Source of the DNA: Hyaloscypha bicolor E | Lineage: Eukaryota > Ascomycota > Leotiomycetes > Helotiales > Hyaloscyphaceae | DNA: 64,000 bases | Assembly (NCBI RefSeq): GCF_002865645.1 | Contig: NW_020194685.1 | Coordinates: 3,211,499 to 3,275,498 of the forward strand | Direction of reading: 5' to 3' | Shown here: positions 11,235 through 21,350 of the stretch, in pieces | Layout: every line of letters starts with the position of its first letter | How positions within the stretch are numbered: the stretch's first letter is position 1 | Translations under genes and position numbers: made by a program | Notes under the pieces: model-generated | The model's database searches: none | Told to the model about the DNA's origin: nothing | Seen by the model: only the letters and a program-made list of their open reading frames with translations

Positions 11235-12924
11235 ATGAAGGAACAGGTGATGAAGACCGCGGAGGCTCTTCATATGGGTACAGGTACAATACAGCTCTTC
11301 AAACGACCACTTGCGGGCGTGTATACTGACGCGCTTTGTAGACACCGATTCACTTTCAGCCCCGTCGATCTTTGGCAATACAGCGTTCGAGACACCTTTA
11401 GCCATGGATGGAGACACTTCCACACATGATGCCGCTCCGCAGCAGCTCAGTAAGAAGGGAAAGTTGGGTGTCGGAGGAGACGTAGCATCTAGAGCGCAAG
11501 ATGCTACAGAGACACAAGACAACACCATGGGTCAAGGAGCTGCCACGCGAGGAGAGAACGATGTCGCCAATAATATAGAGCCCACCCCCGTCCGAATACC
11601 TTACAACAACGGATACGGCGATTTCTTCTTTGGATGTCTCCCGAAGTGGAAAAAGCCGAAGATCACAAAGGATATGTCAGAGGATCAGAAGTTGGATCTC
11701 ATGGGAATCACAGGTAGTAATGGAATCCCAGTAGTTGAATTGGGTAACTTTCAGAGGTATGCAGGAGAATACTCACCTTTAAAGGAAGTGAAAAGAATGT
11801 CCCAGCAGCTGTTGGACATTCCAAATTACTGGAATACTTTATAGAAAGGATTGAAATTATGAAAATAGAACATCAACACTGACAACCTGTATAGATTCGG
11901 AACGTTCCCGTACGATAAACTACCTTTCGAGATACGCGAAAAGATCATTCGAATCCTTCTCCAACCAGTCATCTCCAGTGACAATGATCAGAACAAAGGA
12001 ATTGAGTACACACGATTCCAGCTAGAATTCCTACCGGACCCTTTCTATCACCATTACATGTTCTGTTCAACCAAATGGAGTTATGTACTCTGTGAGGAGA
12101 CCGCAGAGCGCCTATGGAAAACAGAGTGTTATCCAGGTCGAGAGAACCTGTATCTGCTCACTCTTAATCCTGTCAGGACCCAATACCACTCCGGACCTTC
12201 AAAGGATTGGGTGTTTCTCGGATGGCTCCGTCGAGTCTCTCACGTAAGCGCCTCTTTCCGGCACGAGCTGTGTAAAGTTCTATGGGCCCACACCATAGTT
12301 GATACTGAAGGTTATGAAGAACCAGAGGATGACTGCGAGATTTACCGAAATTACCGTGAAGGAAAGGAAAATACTATTCTCAGAGATTTCAAGACGTTTC
12401 TTACCGAGAGGCCTGCAATTCTAAGGGGTATCAAAGGATTCTCCATTGAGCTCAGCATATCGAGACCTCAAAACCTCAATAAATACGACAAGTTCTTTGA
12501 ATGGTGTGATTACATCGCTGAGAAACTCGAATTAAGATCGGCTTGGTTCAAGATTGCACTCAGTGAGCGAGATCTGCAAGAATATGTGCATGGAAAAGAG
12601 GATGGCTTGCATGATCTGGCAGCAACTTCCAGATTGCGGGTCAGTCATTACTTTGGCTTGGAGTTGTCGCGATTGTATGACGAAAACGACTCGAGTGTCG
12701 ACGACTGGGATGAGCCACTGGACCCGAAATACCAGACTGCATTGCTGGCGGTTATGAAGCCGTTTAGCTTGAGGAGTCAGGTTAAGGATCCCACGACCGA
12801 AGAGGGGAAATACCTCCAGGCACGAGTTGAGGAATTTGGGGAGACTGATAAGGTGGAGGAGGCTAGAGAGACTGAAGAATTGAAATCGACTAAGGCGGAC
12901 GTAGAAATTGAGGAAAATCAATAG
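11235..12924 (+). CDS. 2EXR/F-box-like hypothetical protein
   Basis: Proposed exons 11235-11277, 11342-11756 and 11895-12924. The second intron (138 bp, GTATGC...ATAG) is well supported because it joins NFQ-R to FGTFPYDKLPFEIREKI. The first is weaker, and translation could instead begin at ATG 11404. The central LPFEIREKIIRILLQP motif is the leucine-rich 'P-x-E-I-R-x-x-I-x-x' signature of the 2EXR or F-box-like proteins that are abundant in leotiomycetes. The C-terminus is acidic and Glu-rich. No enzyme motif is visible and the function is unknown. It sits between the two inverted retroposon copies. Confidence 0.72.
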
Positions 12925-13962
12925 GCTGAGGAGACTGCTCAGGAGCTATCTGAGTGATCGTCTCGAATGGCTGCAACGGTTACTGAGATTGTGGATAGAC
13001 TGACGCATCTGTGAGTGAAACTGGTTGGCAGTTCGGTCCCTTCAACTTTGATCTTCACATCTTAGAGTGTATGATGTACTCCGTATCCCGTGCTTCCGGG
13101 GCCAAACTAGCATGGAGAGATTTATCTTTTAGTATGATTACAAATGAACCAACTCGACCCTTATGGTGAACCCTTGAAGCTTTTTCGGATTACTTTGCTA
13201 TTTCTAATTATTGAATTACTGCGGAGATGTTTCCGCCGTATGTTTGTGTAGTAATATGGTAAGTTGTGACTCTGATGGCAAGTGACAAGTGGCTTCGGAG
13301 GACATATCGAGACAAAATGCTGCTTCTCTGGAAGTTTCAAGCGAATGACAGATAAACCTTTCACTCATTGCAGCTTCGGAGAGACAGCGAAGGGCGATAG
13401 AGGCGGGCCTTGCCCTAAAAGGTAATTATCGAACTGATAAGTGCTCCAGGAGGGGGCGGATGATCATTGTCACGTGATCCTTTAACGTTCGTCTCGACAT
13501 TACGGGCGCAACCATCTTCTTTATCGGTCTTCGATTCTCCTCTTAGCATAGAATTATTATTATCAATATGTATTCCTTTGAAGGGAACACTTCCAATCGT
13601 CCAGAGACGTTCAGAGTGCTAGTCACGTGGATTCCAAGCAGTTCCACACGAGAATTTATAGGGAGCTGACGACATTACATTGAAGCTTCATTGAGCGTAC
13701 TGCCGCCACCCAACGGAGGCTCCAGACTAAACAAGTTGGTACTCGTCTGTCTTCATCCGACAGAGGCTTTCGAAGTTTCTACGCGCTGCGCGGCAACAAA
13801 GCTGGAAACAAATAAATGCCGATCTGATCTTGTGGGGTTTCCTGGAGGTGGCGTCGGCCGATTTTTAACATGCCTCCTCCCGTATCATGGTTTTACTGTA
13901 ATTTACCCCTGTCGCCGCCGTATTACGATGGGTAAGCTGGCCAATTAGCCAACCACGATTTC
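12925..13962. other. Intergenic stretch
   Basis: No supported gene in about 1 kb. It ends at the left target-site duplication (13963-13976) of retroposon copy B. Confidence 0.4.
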
Positions 13963-13976
13963 ACCAAGGCTTTATC

Positions 13977-14742
13977 GCCTGCGAAGACTCAGCACCTCCT
14001 CGTGGTGCAGGCCGTCAACCTGAATCTCTTAGGAGTTCAGGGCTAAGACTGAGTCACGAGCAAACGCAGGGAGAATTTCCTTTACTGCCCGATCCGGTTT
14101 CACGCAAGCCAGCGGTATAGCGCCTCTACGGGAGCTCAAACTTCTACTCGACGAGACTCACGATCACGATATCGACTCCGACTCTTCCTCTCTCGCTCGA
14201 TCTACTATATACTTGGGGGAGATATATCTACGGGAACGGCGAGGGAAATCGAGGTGGACACCGTGGCCTTTCCGACTCTCTCAACTCACTCTCGGACTAG
14301 CTATACGGTGGAGGAATCCTCCTGCAGAGGCAGGCCCGAGGACTCGGTATTTCTACGGATATAAGGGGGGGTATAGGGTATTGAGAGGATAAGGGGAGGG
14401 GTCGGGCTTGGATATTTGGATCGTGGGAGGACTTGGGTAGGAGGAGAAATGGTCTGGTGGCCACCCCACCTGTCCGGGGAGGTCACAGTTACAAGGCAGT
14501 TTGGTTATATACAGAGAGTAGCCATAGGCCCCGCAATAGCAAGAAATGCTTTCTAAGGCAAGGGCACTATAACACCGCGGGATTAGGGACCCGGGGCTAG
14601 GAGGGAGTCTTTTTGCCCCTTGTGGTTTTTGGCTCTGTTTTAAATAGGACTTTGAGTTCTGAGGAACGTCCTTAGCTTAGCACGTCCTCATACCCTTCGG
14701 GAGGTCTCTCGGACGTAAATTAATACTACTACTACTACTACT
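13977..14742 (+). mobile_element. Retroposon copy B (non-LTR, SINE-like), full length
   Basis: Plus-strand element of 766 bp with a perfect 14-bp target duplication, ACCAAGGCTTTATC, at 13963-13976 and 14743-14756. It begins GCCTGCGAAGACTCAGCACC like copy A and ends in a TAC trinucleotide tail (about 14722-14742). It is clearly diverged from copy A but colinear with it. The right target duplication overlaps the first two bases of the MITE starting at 14755, so the retroposon landed at the edge of a pre-existing MITE. No protein-coding frame is seen. Confidence 0.83.
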
Positions 14743-14754
14743 ACCAAGGCTTTA

Positions 14755-14992
14755 TCCATCCGCTGCTGCCAGGAATGTCTTTCGCTAAAAGTTAAAGAAT
14801 ATTAAAAAGTCTCATACTGCGAACTTATTTTACCTAGTTAAATATTTGTACGAATCAAAAATATAATACAACTGCTTTAAAAAAGGTAATTTAGATATCC
14901 TAAAGATTCTATTATTTCTCGTAGCAAATATATTAGATTATCAAAGAGAAGATCGGCTTACGAGAGTCATTTCCGACGGGCAACGGAACGGA
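14755..14992. mobile_element. MITE, Tc1/mariner-type (family 1, first copy)
   Basis: 238-bp element with imperfect terminal inverted repeats of about 32 bp (left TCCATCCGCTGCTGCC, right end GGCAACGGAACGGA). It is flanked by TA on both sides (14753-14754, 14993-14994). The same termini occur on the element at 37450-37701. The interior is AT-rich and non-coding. Confidence 0.75.
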
Positions 14993-15114
14993 TAGGTACC
15001 GGTACATCCCGGGGCACGTATCACCGCCTACCGCGCACTAAACCTTAATTTAAAGCGTGTCTCACTACATGGCAAATCATACCCTCCGTACGGAGTAGAT
15101 GGAATCACTTACTA

Positions 15115-15386
15115 CGAAGGCGCGCGGCTTTAAAAACCGTCCATTTCGCTAGGCGAGAGTTTTGAAAATCGCTCACTCGCGTTCAAAAAATCGTAACAAA
15201 ACTCCCTAGAACTTTAGAATAACAAAGCCGTAGGAAAAGATACTTTGACTTCTTATCTATCACTTAAAGCTTAATTCAAAGCATTCGGACTTCGTGGTGC
15301 TCCAATGCGCAATTTTCAGAACCTAGAGATTTTGGTGTTCCTTGCCTTAGCGAAAAATGGACGGATTTTAATGCCGTGCGCCTTCG
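15115..15386. mobile_element. MITE with TA duplication (family 2)
   Basis: 272-bp element with inverted termini CGAAGGCGCGCGG... and ...GCGCCTTCG. The homology between the arms extends about 70 bp with gaps (shared CCGTCCATTT and TCGCTAGG-like blocks). TA flanks both ends (15113-15114, 15387-15388). No coding capacity. Confidence 0.72.
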
Positions 15387-15520
15387 TAACTCCTACTTGG
15401 CCGGGGGTTGTAGTTGGGGTTCGCCGGGGGCGCCTGGAGGCGTGAGCCCTCGTATAATTACCTTTAAAAAAATCTAGGACAAGGAAGAAGCCTTGAAATC
15501 CAGCGTTGTGCTCGCTAATC

Positions 15521-15759
15521 GTGCGTATCAGCAATACGGTCAAAAGTCAGCGATACGGTCACTTTTTTTTCCCCTAATAAAAAAAGCCTAGAATTTTTAA
15601 TAACTTCACAACGGAACACAAGATCCTAAAAAAGTATATAGGTACGCCCGATAATTGCGCAATTTTTGGCTTCTTTCTATTTTTCAATTTTGTGAAATTA
15701 TGGAAGTTATTACAAAAATGACCGTATCGCGGATTCAAGGCCGTATTACTGATACGCAC
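15521..15759. mobile_element. MITE-like inverted-repeat element (family 3)
   Basis: Inverted arms of about 45 bp: GTGCGTATCAGCAATACGG on the left and its diverged reverse complement ending CTGATACGCAC on the right. A shared inner block GCGATACGGTCA lies in both arms. No clear target duplication was found, so exact ends and superfamily are open. The core is AT-rich and non-coding. Confidence 0.6.
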
Positions 15760-15875
15760 CAAACCCGCAGGGACGTAAGGGCTTTGGTGCAAGTCGTGGC
15801 GCACGATTATTTTGTGTGTAATGCCGTTTTATTGGCTCAAGTAATACGGCGTGCAGGATGCAGGAGGTCAGGTTA

Positions 15876-16125
15876 CGGAGGTACAGCCCATAATGATAGT
15901 AATAGCGCTAGCAGGGGTCCGAACTTTTCAACCTGGTGTCGCAACAACAACGTATTGCAAAAACTTGAAAAAAGGTAGTACTACTATACGGCACTGTTAT
16001 GGATATTTACAGCGTTTAAATGAACTTTTTATGTTTTGTATAGCAAAAGTTATCGAGTATTGAATTCACGAGTTTTCTATTGACCCCTGCTAGCGCTATT
16101 ACTATCATTATGGGCTGTACCTCCG
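15876..16125. mobile_element. MITE-like inverted-repeat element (family 4)
   Basis: About 40-bp, almost identical inverted arms: CGGAGGTACAGCCCATAATG at the left and its reverse complement at the right (16082-16125), enclosing a 160-bp loop. The left flank is TA and the right flank TG, compatible with a decayed TA duplication. The very high arm identity suggests a relatively young element. Confidence 0.7.
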
Positions 16126-16319
16126 TGAAACAAAAGATGGAGGGGAGGGCGTAAAAGGAGGGTTGCCTGAGGCACCAAGTTATCTTCTCCTAGGCACACA
16201 TCACCAATTCTACATCCTCTTTCTCCCACTCCGTTTTATTGAGGGATGTTCAAAAATCGGTGCTGGCGTCCCTGCTCGCGACTTGAGTCGAAATCCACTA
16301 CTTACTAGTAGGTCTCGGC

Positions 16320-16627
16320 TAGGGATGTAAAAATCATATAATTTGGACCGTCGTTATATAATAGTGTAATATAATGGGGAAAATACGTTTTTATATTATT
16401 TTTACACGCTAACCTATTATGGAAAGGCTAGCGCGCAAGGGAGCAGGGGGTACTTGTGTACCCTGCCCTTAACGAATAGAGACGCCCAAATTTGCTTAAT
16501 TTATACCTAACTTATGCGTAAATTATACTTGATTTCATAAATCATAATAACAGCGAGACCGTTATTATATAATTACGCCAATTGGCATTATTATATAAAT
16601 TATATATTACAAATCTGACCATCCCTA
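16320..16627. mobile_element. hAT-type MITE
   Basis: 308-bp element with short termini TAGGGATG / CATCCCTA and an exact 8-bp target duplication GTCTCGGC at 16312-16319 and 16628-16635. An 8-bp duplication with these termini is diagnostic for hAT transposons. The inside is AT-rich (many TATAAT-like words) with no transposase. Confidence 0.83.
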
Positions 16628-16635
16628 GTCTCGGC

Positions 16636-17113
16636 AGCTATTTCTGTGGAGGGTGTTCTCCGCGCTTGTATTCAATTTGAGTTTCGCTTGTTGGCAACTT
16701 CGCTAAGCCTTTTCAAGGTGGACAACGCCAATCGCATTCGTTAGCAAGCCCTGACCCCCTGCGCGGCCGTCCAAATCGGGATAAGAGGCCGATAGTTTGT
16801 GTCGATCATTCTCCGCCCCTTACCCCTTTGTGGGAATTGCGCGCGGATTGGTGTGGCACTTGCCGCGCCAATCTGGAGAGTCCAAAACCCGCCCAGAGAC
16901 GATGCGATGGACTGATCACGTTGCATACCATTGCAAGGGAGCACCGAGGCCCATCCATCACATGCACTTGTAGCACTCACTTGTGTATATCAGGCCTGCT
17001 CCACCAACTCTTAAGAGTTTCGAAAAATTTCAGCTTTGCTCTTACCGCAAGCGTCTGTTTTTCGTACCTTTTGTGCTGAATTGTTTGCCTCGAAACCGAC
17101 CTTCAGTCACACC
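16636..17113. other. Upstream region of the MFS gene
   Basis: About 480 bp between the hAT element and the transporter ATG. It is the presumed promoter and 5' leader. No specific regulator site could be supported. Confidence 0.4.
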
Positions 17114-19023
17114 ATGGCGTCCCTTGAGAAGCAACACTCCCCCGAGAGCCAAGTTGGTGCTGCCCACGTTGAAGATGCTACACGCGTCCAGTCGCGCTCG
17201 CCCTCCGAGAAGAGAGAATTGGGGGCTCTTGAAGCCCAGACCCCCAATGCCCAAAACAAGGTGAGTTTAAAACAAGCTACAACAGAGACCAAGTATGATG
17301 TCTTAGCTGACGGAAAAACACGTCCAGATTACCTTTACTTTCTTCATGGCAATGGTGGGACTCAGTATGGCATTTGTTGCGGCAGAGGTCGTGCCACTCT
17401 TCCTCATCACTCTCTTCACGGTCATTGCATACGACCTCAATGCCGGCTCTTATGTTATCTGGATCATCGTTTCGCAATTCATCGCCATTGCTGCAGTCGC
17501 GCCTTTCGTTGGCACTATCGCCGATCTCATCGGACGAAGATCGGTTGTTCTTGTTGGTCTCTCCTGCACTGTTGTTGCTATGATCATCATCGGGACCGTC
17601 CATAATATATCAGGAATGATCGCTGGGCAAGTGATGGCTGGAGTAGGAATTGGTATTCAACTCCTGACCACGGTCGCCGCCGCTACGGAACTCGTCCCCA
17701 CCAACAAGCGCGGCTCAACGATAGGCTACATTGTGTGCGGGTTCACCCCTTTCGCTGCTGCGTCTCTCTATGGGCAATATCTCGCGTCACACAGCTGGAG
17801 ATGGGTCTCTGTACTTGTTGGCATCTGGGCCGTACTCGCTTTCATCGTCCTGGCGATCTTCTATCATCCTCCACCGCGCGTCAATTCTGAGGGTCTCTCG
17901 AAACGGGAAATCGTCAAACGCATCGATTTCGTTGGCAGCTTCTTGTCCCTCGCAGGAATTATTCTCTTCCTGACAGGTCTCAACTGGGGTGGCCAGAGTT
18001 ATCCTTGGAAATCTGGGCATGTCATTGGCACAATGATTGCTGGCGGCGTTACGATAATTATATTCTTCCTCTGGGAAAAGTTTGGTACCAAGTACCCCAT
18101 GTTTCCCATGGCACTAGCACGAAGCCCCCGGCCGTTTATTGCTGTGAGCATCCTTGCTTTGACATCTGGAATCAAGTAAGTCGCTCTGGACTAGTTCTCC
18201 AATCGTCCAGTTTCTGACTCTTAGCAGCTATATTCCCCTCGTCGTCTTTTGGGTCATACAGTTGTACACTGTCTATTATGCGTCCTTCTATCAAGCAGGA
18301 GTGTACTTGTTGCCAATCGGCTTCTGCATTGCGGGTGGAGCTGTGATCAGCGCCGTACTTATGAGCATCTTCAGCAAAAGAATTCCCCTGATTCTCATGG
18401 TCTTCTGCATCATTCAAACTGCCGGTAAGTCAAACGAACCTACTTTGTTACTTTTTGCACTAGTATCTCACATGAACTCATTAGGCCTCGGCTCAATGGC
18501 AGCGATTGACCCAGAGAACATCAAAACTGCATGGGCGCCAATGGTGCTCGGCCTGATCGGCGTCGGTGGAGTCCTCCTCCCCTGCCAAGTAATCTACTCC
18601 ATCATCACTCCCGACGAGCTTCTCGGCACCGGCGTCGCGCTCTCGATCGTAATCCGAATGATCGGGCAAGTCGTCGGCGTCTCCATGTTCTACAACATCT
18701 TCCTGCACCACGTGCACGAGAACGCCGTCAAATACTTCGCTATCCCGGCCATCCAGGTGGGATTTACCTCAGTCGAGGGGATCACCCAGCTTGCGACGAC
18801 TTTGACGGCTGGTCCGTTGACGAGTTATGCTCATTATTTCCCGGAGCTGGACTCTCCAGAGAAGATTCATACAATTGTTGTGGCTGGACATGAACTGTTC
18901 AAGCGTTGCTTCCCGATCTTGTATTTGATCTCGATTGCCTTTGGTGGGGCTGCTATTATTTCATCCTTCTTCTTGAGCGATATTAATAAGTTTATGAATG
19001 ATCACGTTGCTGTATTGATGTAA
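17114..19023 (+). CDS. MFS transporter, TRI12/DHA-type
   Basis: Four exons: 17114-17260, 17307-18175, 18225-18424 and 18485-19023 (584 residues). All junctions use GT-AG and keep the frame. A hydrophilic N-tail of about 60 residues is followed by about 14 hydrophobic helices. The conserved inter-helix motif GTIADLIGRRSVVL (D-x-x-GRR) is present, as are TELVPTNKRG and GQVMAGVGIGIQL. Family knowledge places it among TRI12-like efflux or siderophore-type permeases of the plasma membrane. The substrate is unknown. The last intron (60 bp) is a multiple of three and has no in-frame stop, so its retention would only insert 20 residues. The gene appears intact, with no cluster partners nearby apart from the distant P450. 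Confidence 0.9.
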
Positions 19024-19289
19024 ATCTTGTCTGCACGCAGGACTAAGATAGAGAGAGTAACGAGTAATGCTAATTTTCATGGACGAAATCGTCTCAACGA
19101 GGTTCAGTTGCGATGTGCTGCCACTTCAGATGTTATGAAGCTCTATCTCGCACTTTTCTTCCATCTGCATTAGAGTATGATTCCATTTCGGAGATGTCTA
19201 GTGACTGTCTTGGGCTAGTTGGGTGTGGAGTGAATAATGCCCGGACCACAGTCACTTTGCGAGGCGCTGAAGGGAGACTTGCCTCGGTA
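19024..19289. other. 3' flank of MFS gene
   Basis: Short intergenic stretch ending at the TA target dinucleotide (19288-19289) of the mariner element. Confidence 0.4.
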
Positions 19290-21348
19290 CGCAGATCACG
19301 GCATAAAGTGACGGGATTACAGGGCATAATTATATGCAGTCCACTAAAGTGCCCTGTAAGGTCTTACTTGCCCCCTGAAGGCTATTTCGCTTAAAAAAAG
19401 GGGCTTGCAGGTGGGGTAAATCACCTGATAAAATTGATCATATTTGAAGATATACTTTAGCTATATACTGCTTCTTTCTCTTGGCCCTTCTTTCGCCCTT
19501 CCTTATACTCCTTCCCTCCCTCCAATCTAATTACCTCTTTTACGTAATGAGGAATTGCCTCAATCCACTCTTGAATTTTTCTTTGAGGAAGATCCTCCCA
19601 GCATTTCTCCCACCTTACCCTTAGCTTCTTTCTATTACTCGTAGGTCCCCGCTTTATAGTTTCTTTCTTTATATAAAACCACATAGGCTCAATAGCATTA
19701 AGATTAGGTAAGTTGCTTGGCCAGAGCATTTTCATGATCCTCCAAAGGTTATAAATCCCTTATTAGTAATGAGATTTGTAGGCTAGTGTATTGTCCTCCT
19801 GAATAATAGTATTTGGATAATCCTTTAGGCATTCCTTTGCAAAGGGCAAGAGCTTTGTAGTAAGGATTTCCCTTTGGTATCGGTACCAATTAATTCCTCT
19901 ACGTCTATTCTTTACTACAAAAGCTCCGGTTTTCTTATTATACTTCCATGTTTTTCTCGTTCCACCAGGTTTCCTGCCATAGACTTTGATCCAGTCCCTT
20001 AGCCACTTCCTTTACTCTTTCTCCCACTTCTGTTTATTGGCCTTCTCAATTAAGGAATTCCTTATATCCAAATCAGCTTTTCTCTCTCGCTTTTACTGAG
20101 CTGTCTCCTTTTCCTATACGTGGCATGGCCCTTTTTTGTTATATGAGAATGATCCCCAAAACATGAACTCAGAAAAGCCTTTCCAGTATCTCCTTATATA
20201 ATACTTGTTATAAGCTTCCCCTGGAAGCCTCCAGACCCTTCTTTTCCTTCGTATATTGCCCAATTGCACTGCTATTTCGTCTGTAAAAATCACATTTTTC
20301 CAATTTTCAAGACTCTAATACTCGTACTCCAAATACCAGTCTAGCCTCTCCTTTTTACTGAACTTGTTCAAACCAGGCTTTACTATCAGTTTGTACTGAG
20401 AATAGCCAGCTGCCGTAAGAACCTTCCAAACTGTCCGGGGGGCAATCTCGTAACCTCTTTTCCTTACTTCCTTTGTAATGACAGTACAGGAGAAACCACG
20501 AGTAGTCGAATTTTGAAGTACCACTTGCAAGATATACTTGATTATAGCAGGCGAGATTACTGGCCTACCAGATCGAGGTTGATTGAGTATATAAGAGGTT
20601 TCCAGGGGCATATTCTCATACTCTCTCTATCTATACTGCCTAGCAAGGCTTGCAAGCTCATAAATACGAGTTCTGGATACTCCTGTAGCTTTCTTGATAT
20701 CACCTGCAGATCGTCTTTGCTCAAGTATATAAATAGCTTTGATTCTGGCACCAGTAGAATGCTCTTTGCATACGATATCGGGCATAGTAAAAGCTGTGGA
20801 GGTGGCTGTGGAAGGACGAAGAGGGAGGGTAAGGCTTGGTATAATTGAATCATCGTCTTCATCTTCTGAATCAGATAGTAAATTATACCAGGCATCCTCT
20901 TCATCTTCAGTAGCTACGCTACAGGCTGATTCGTCTGAATCGGAGGAATCAGGAGGAGAGGAGAGCTCTGATTGGTCATCTGATAAATCAGGGAAGTCAA
21001 ACAAACCACCAAAGGTAGCCATAATTGCTAAGGGAAAGTGAGAGTAAAGAAGAGAGTGAGTAAAGAGCTTGGGGAGGGGTGAGAAGGGGGGTAAAGCTCA
21101 CTTTACCCCGCTACCGATTGCGGACGCACGCCTAAAATACAGGGGCTAAGGGCCCTATCAAAGCCTGTGGCTTAATGTAACCTCCCAATCGGGCTACATT
21201 ATGTTTCAGGGAGCTTTCAGGGGCCTTACGCCTCTATTGGAAGGTAATTACGGGGCTTACAGGGCTCGCTGAGACACTGCAGGCCCTATTAGTGGCCCTA
21301 TAATTATGCATGCACCTGTAATCCCGTCACTTTATGCCGCGTTCTCCG
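19290..21348 (-). mobile_element. Tc1/mariner-type DNA transposon, near full length
   Basis: 2059-bp element with about 40-bp terminal inverted repeats (left CGCAGATCACGGCATAAAGT; the right end is its complement with a few mismatches). TA lies at both borders (19288-19289, 21349-21350). It carries a transposase frame on the minus strand (19457-21022). Its termini are closely related to those of the 1051-bp element at 36992-38042. A GC-rich leader (21060-21300) lies between transposase start and right end. Confidence 0.88.
19457..21022 (-). pseudogene. Tc1/mariner transposase with seven in-frame stops
   Basis: A single reading frame on the minus strand encodes an acidic N-tail, a helix-turn-helix (RRSAGDIKKATGVSRTRIYEL), a GRPVIS linker, a second HTH-like region (TVWKVLTAAGYSQYKL) and the DDE core. 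First Asp is in VIFTDEIAV (about 20285), second in IIQEDNTLAY (about 19780), Glu in LNAIEPMW (about 19695). The Asp of the usual SPDLNPIE box is Asn here (LPNLNAIE). The frame is cut by seven stops, every one TAG or TAA, at sites where CAG or CAA (Gln) would fit, exactly the C-to-T change expected from RIP. No indel was needed to read through. The element cannot make functional transposase, although its architecture is complete. Confidence 0.85.
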
Positions 21349-21350
21349 TA

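Noticed and set aside
1..19023. A secondary-metabolite cluster linking the P450 and TRI12-type transporter
   Set aside because: The two are 16 kb apart, separated by unrelated and transposon DNA, and no backbone synthase is present.
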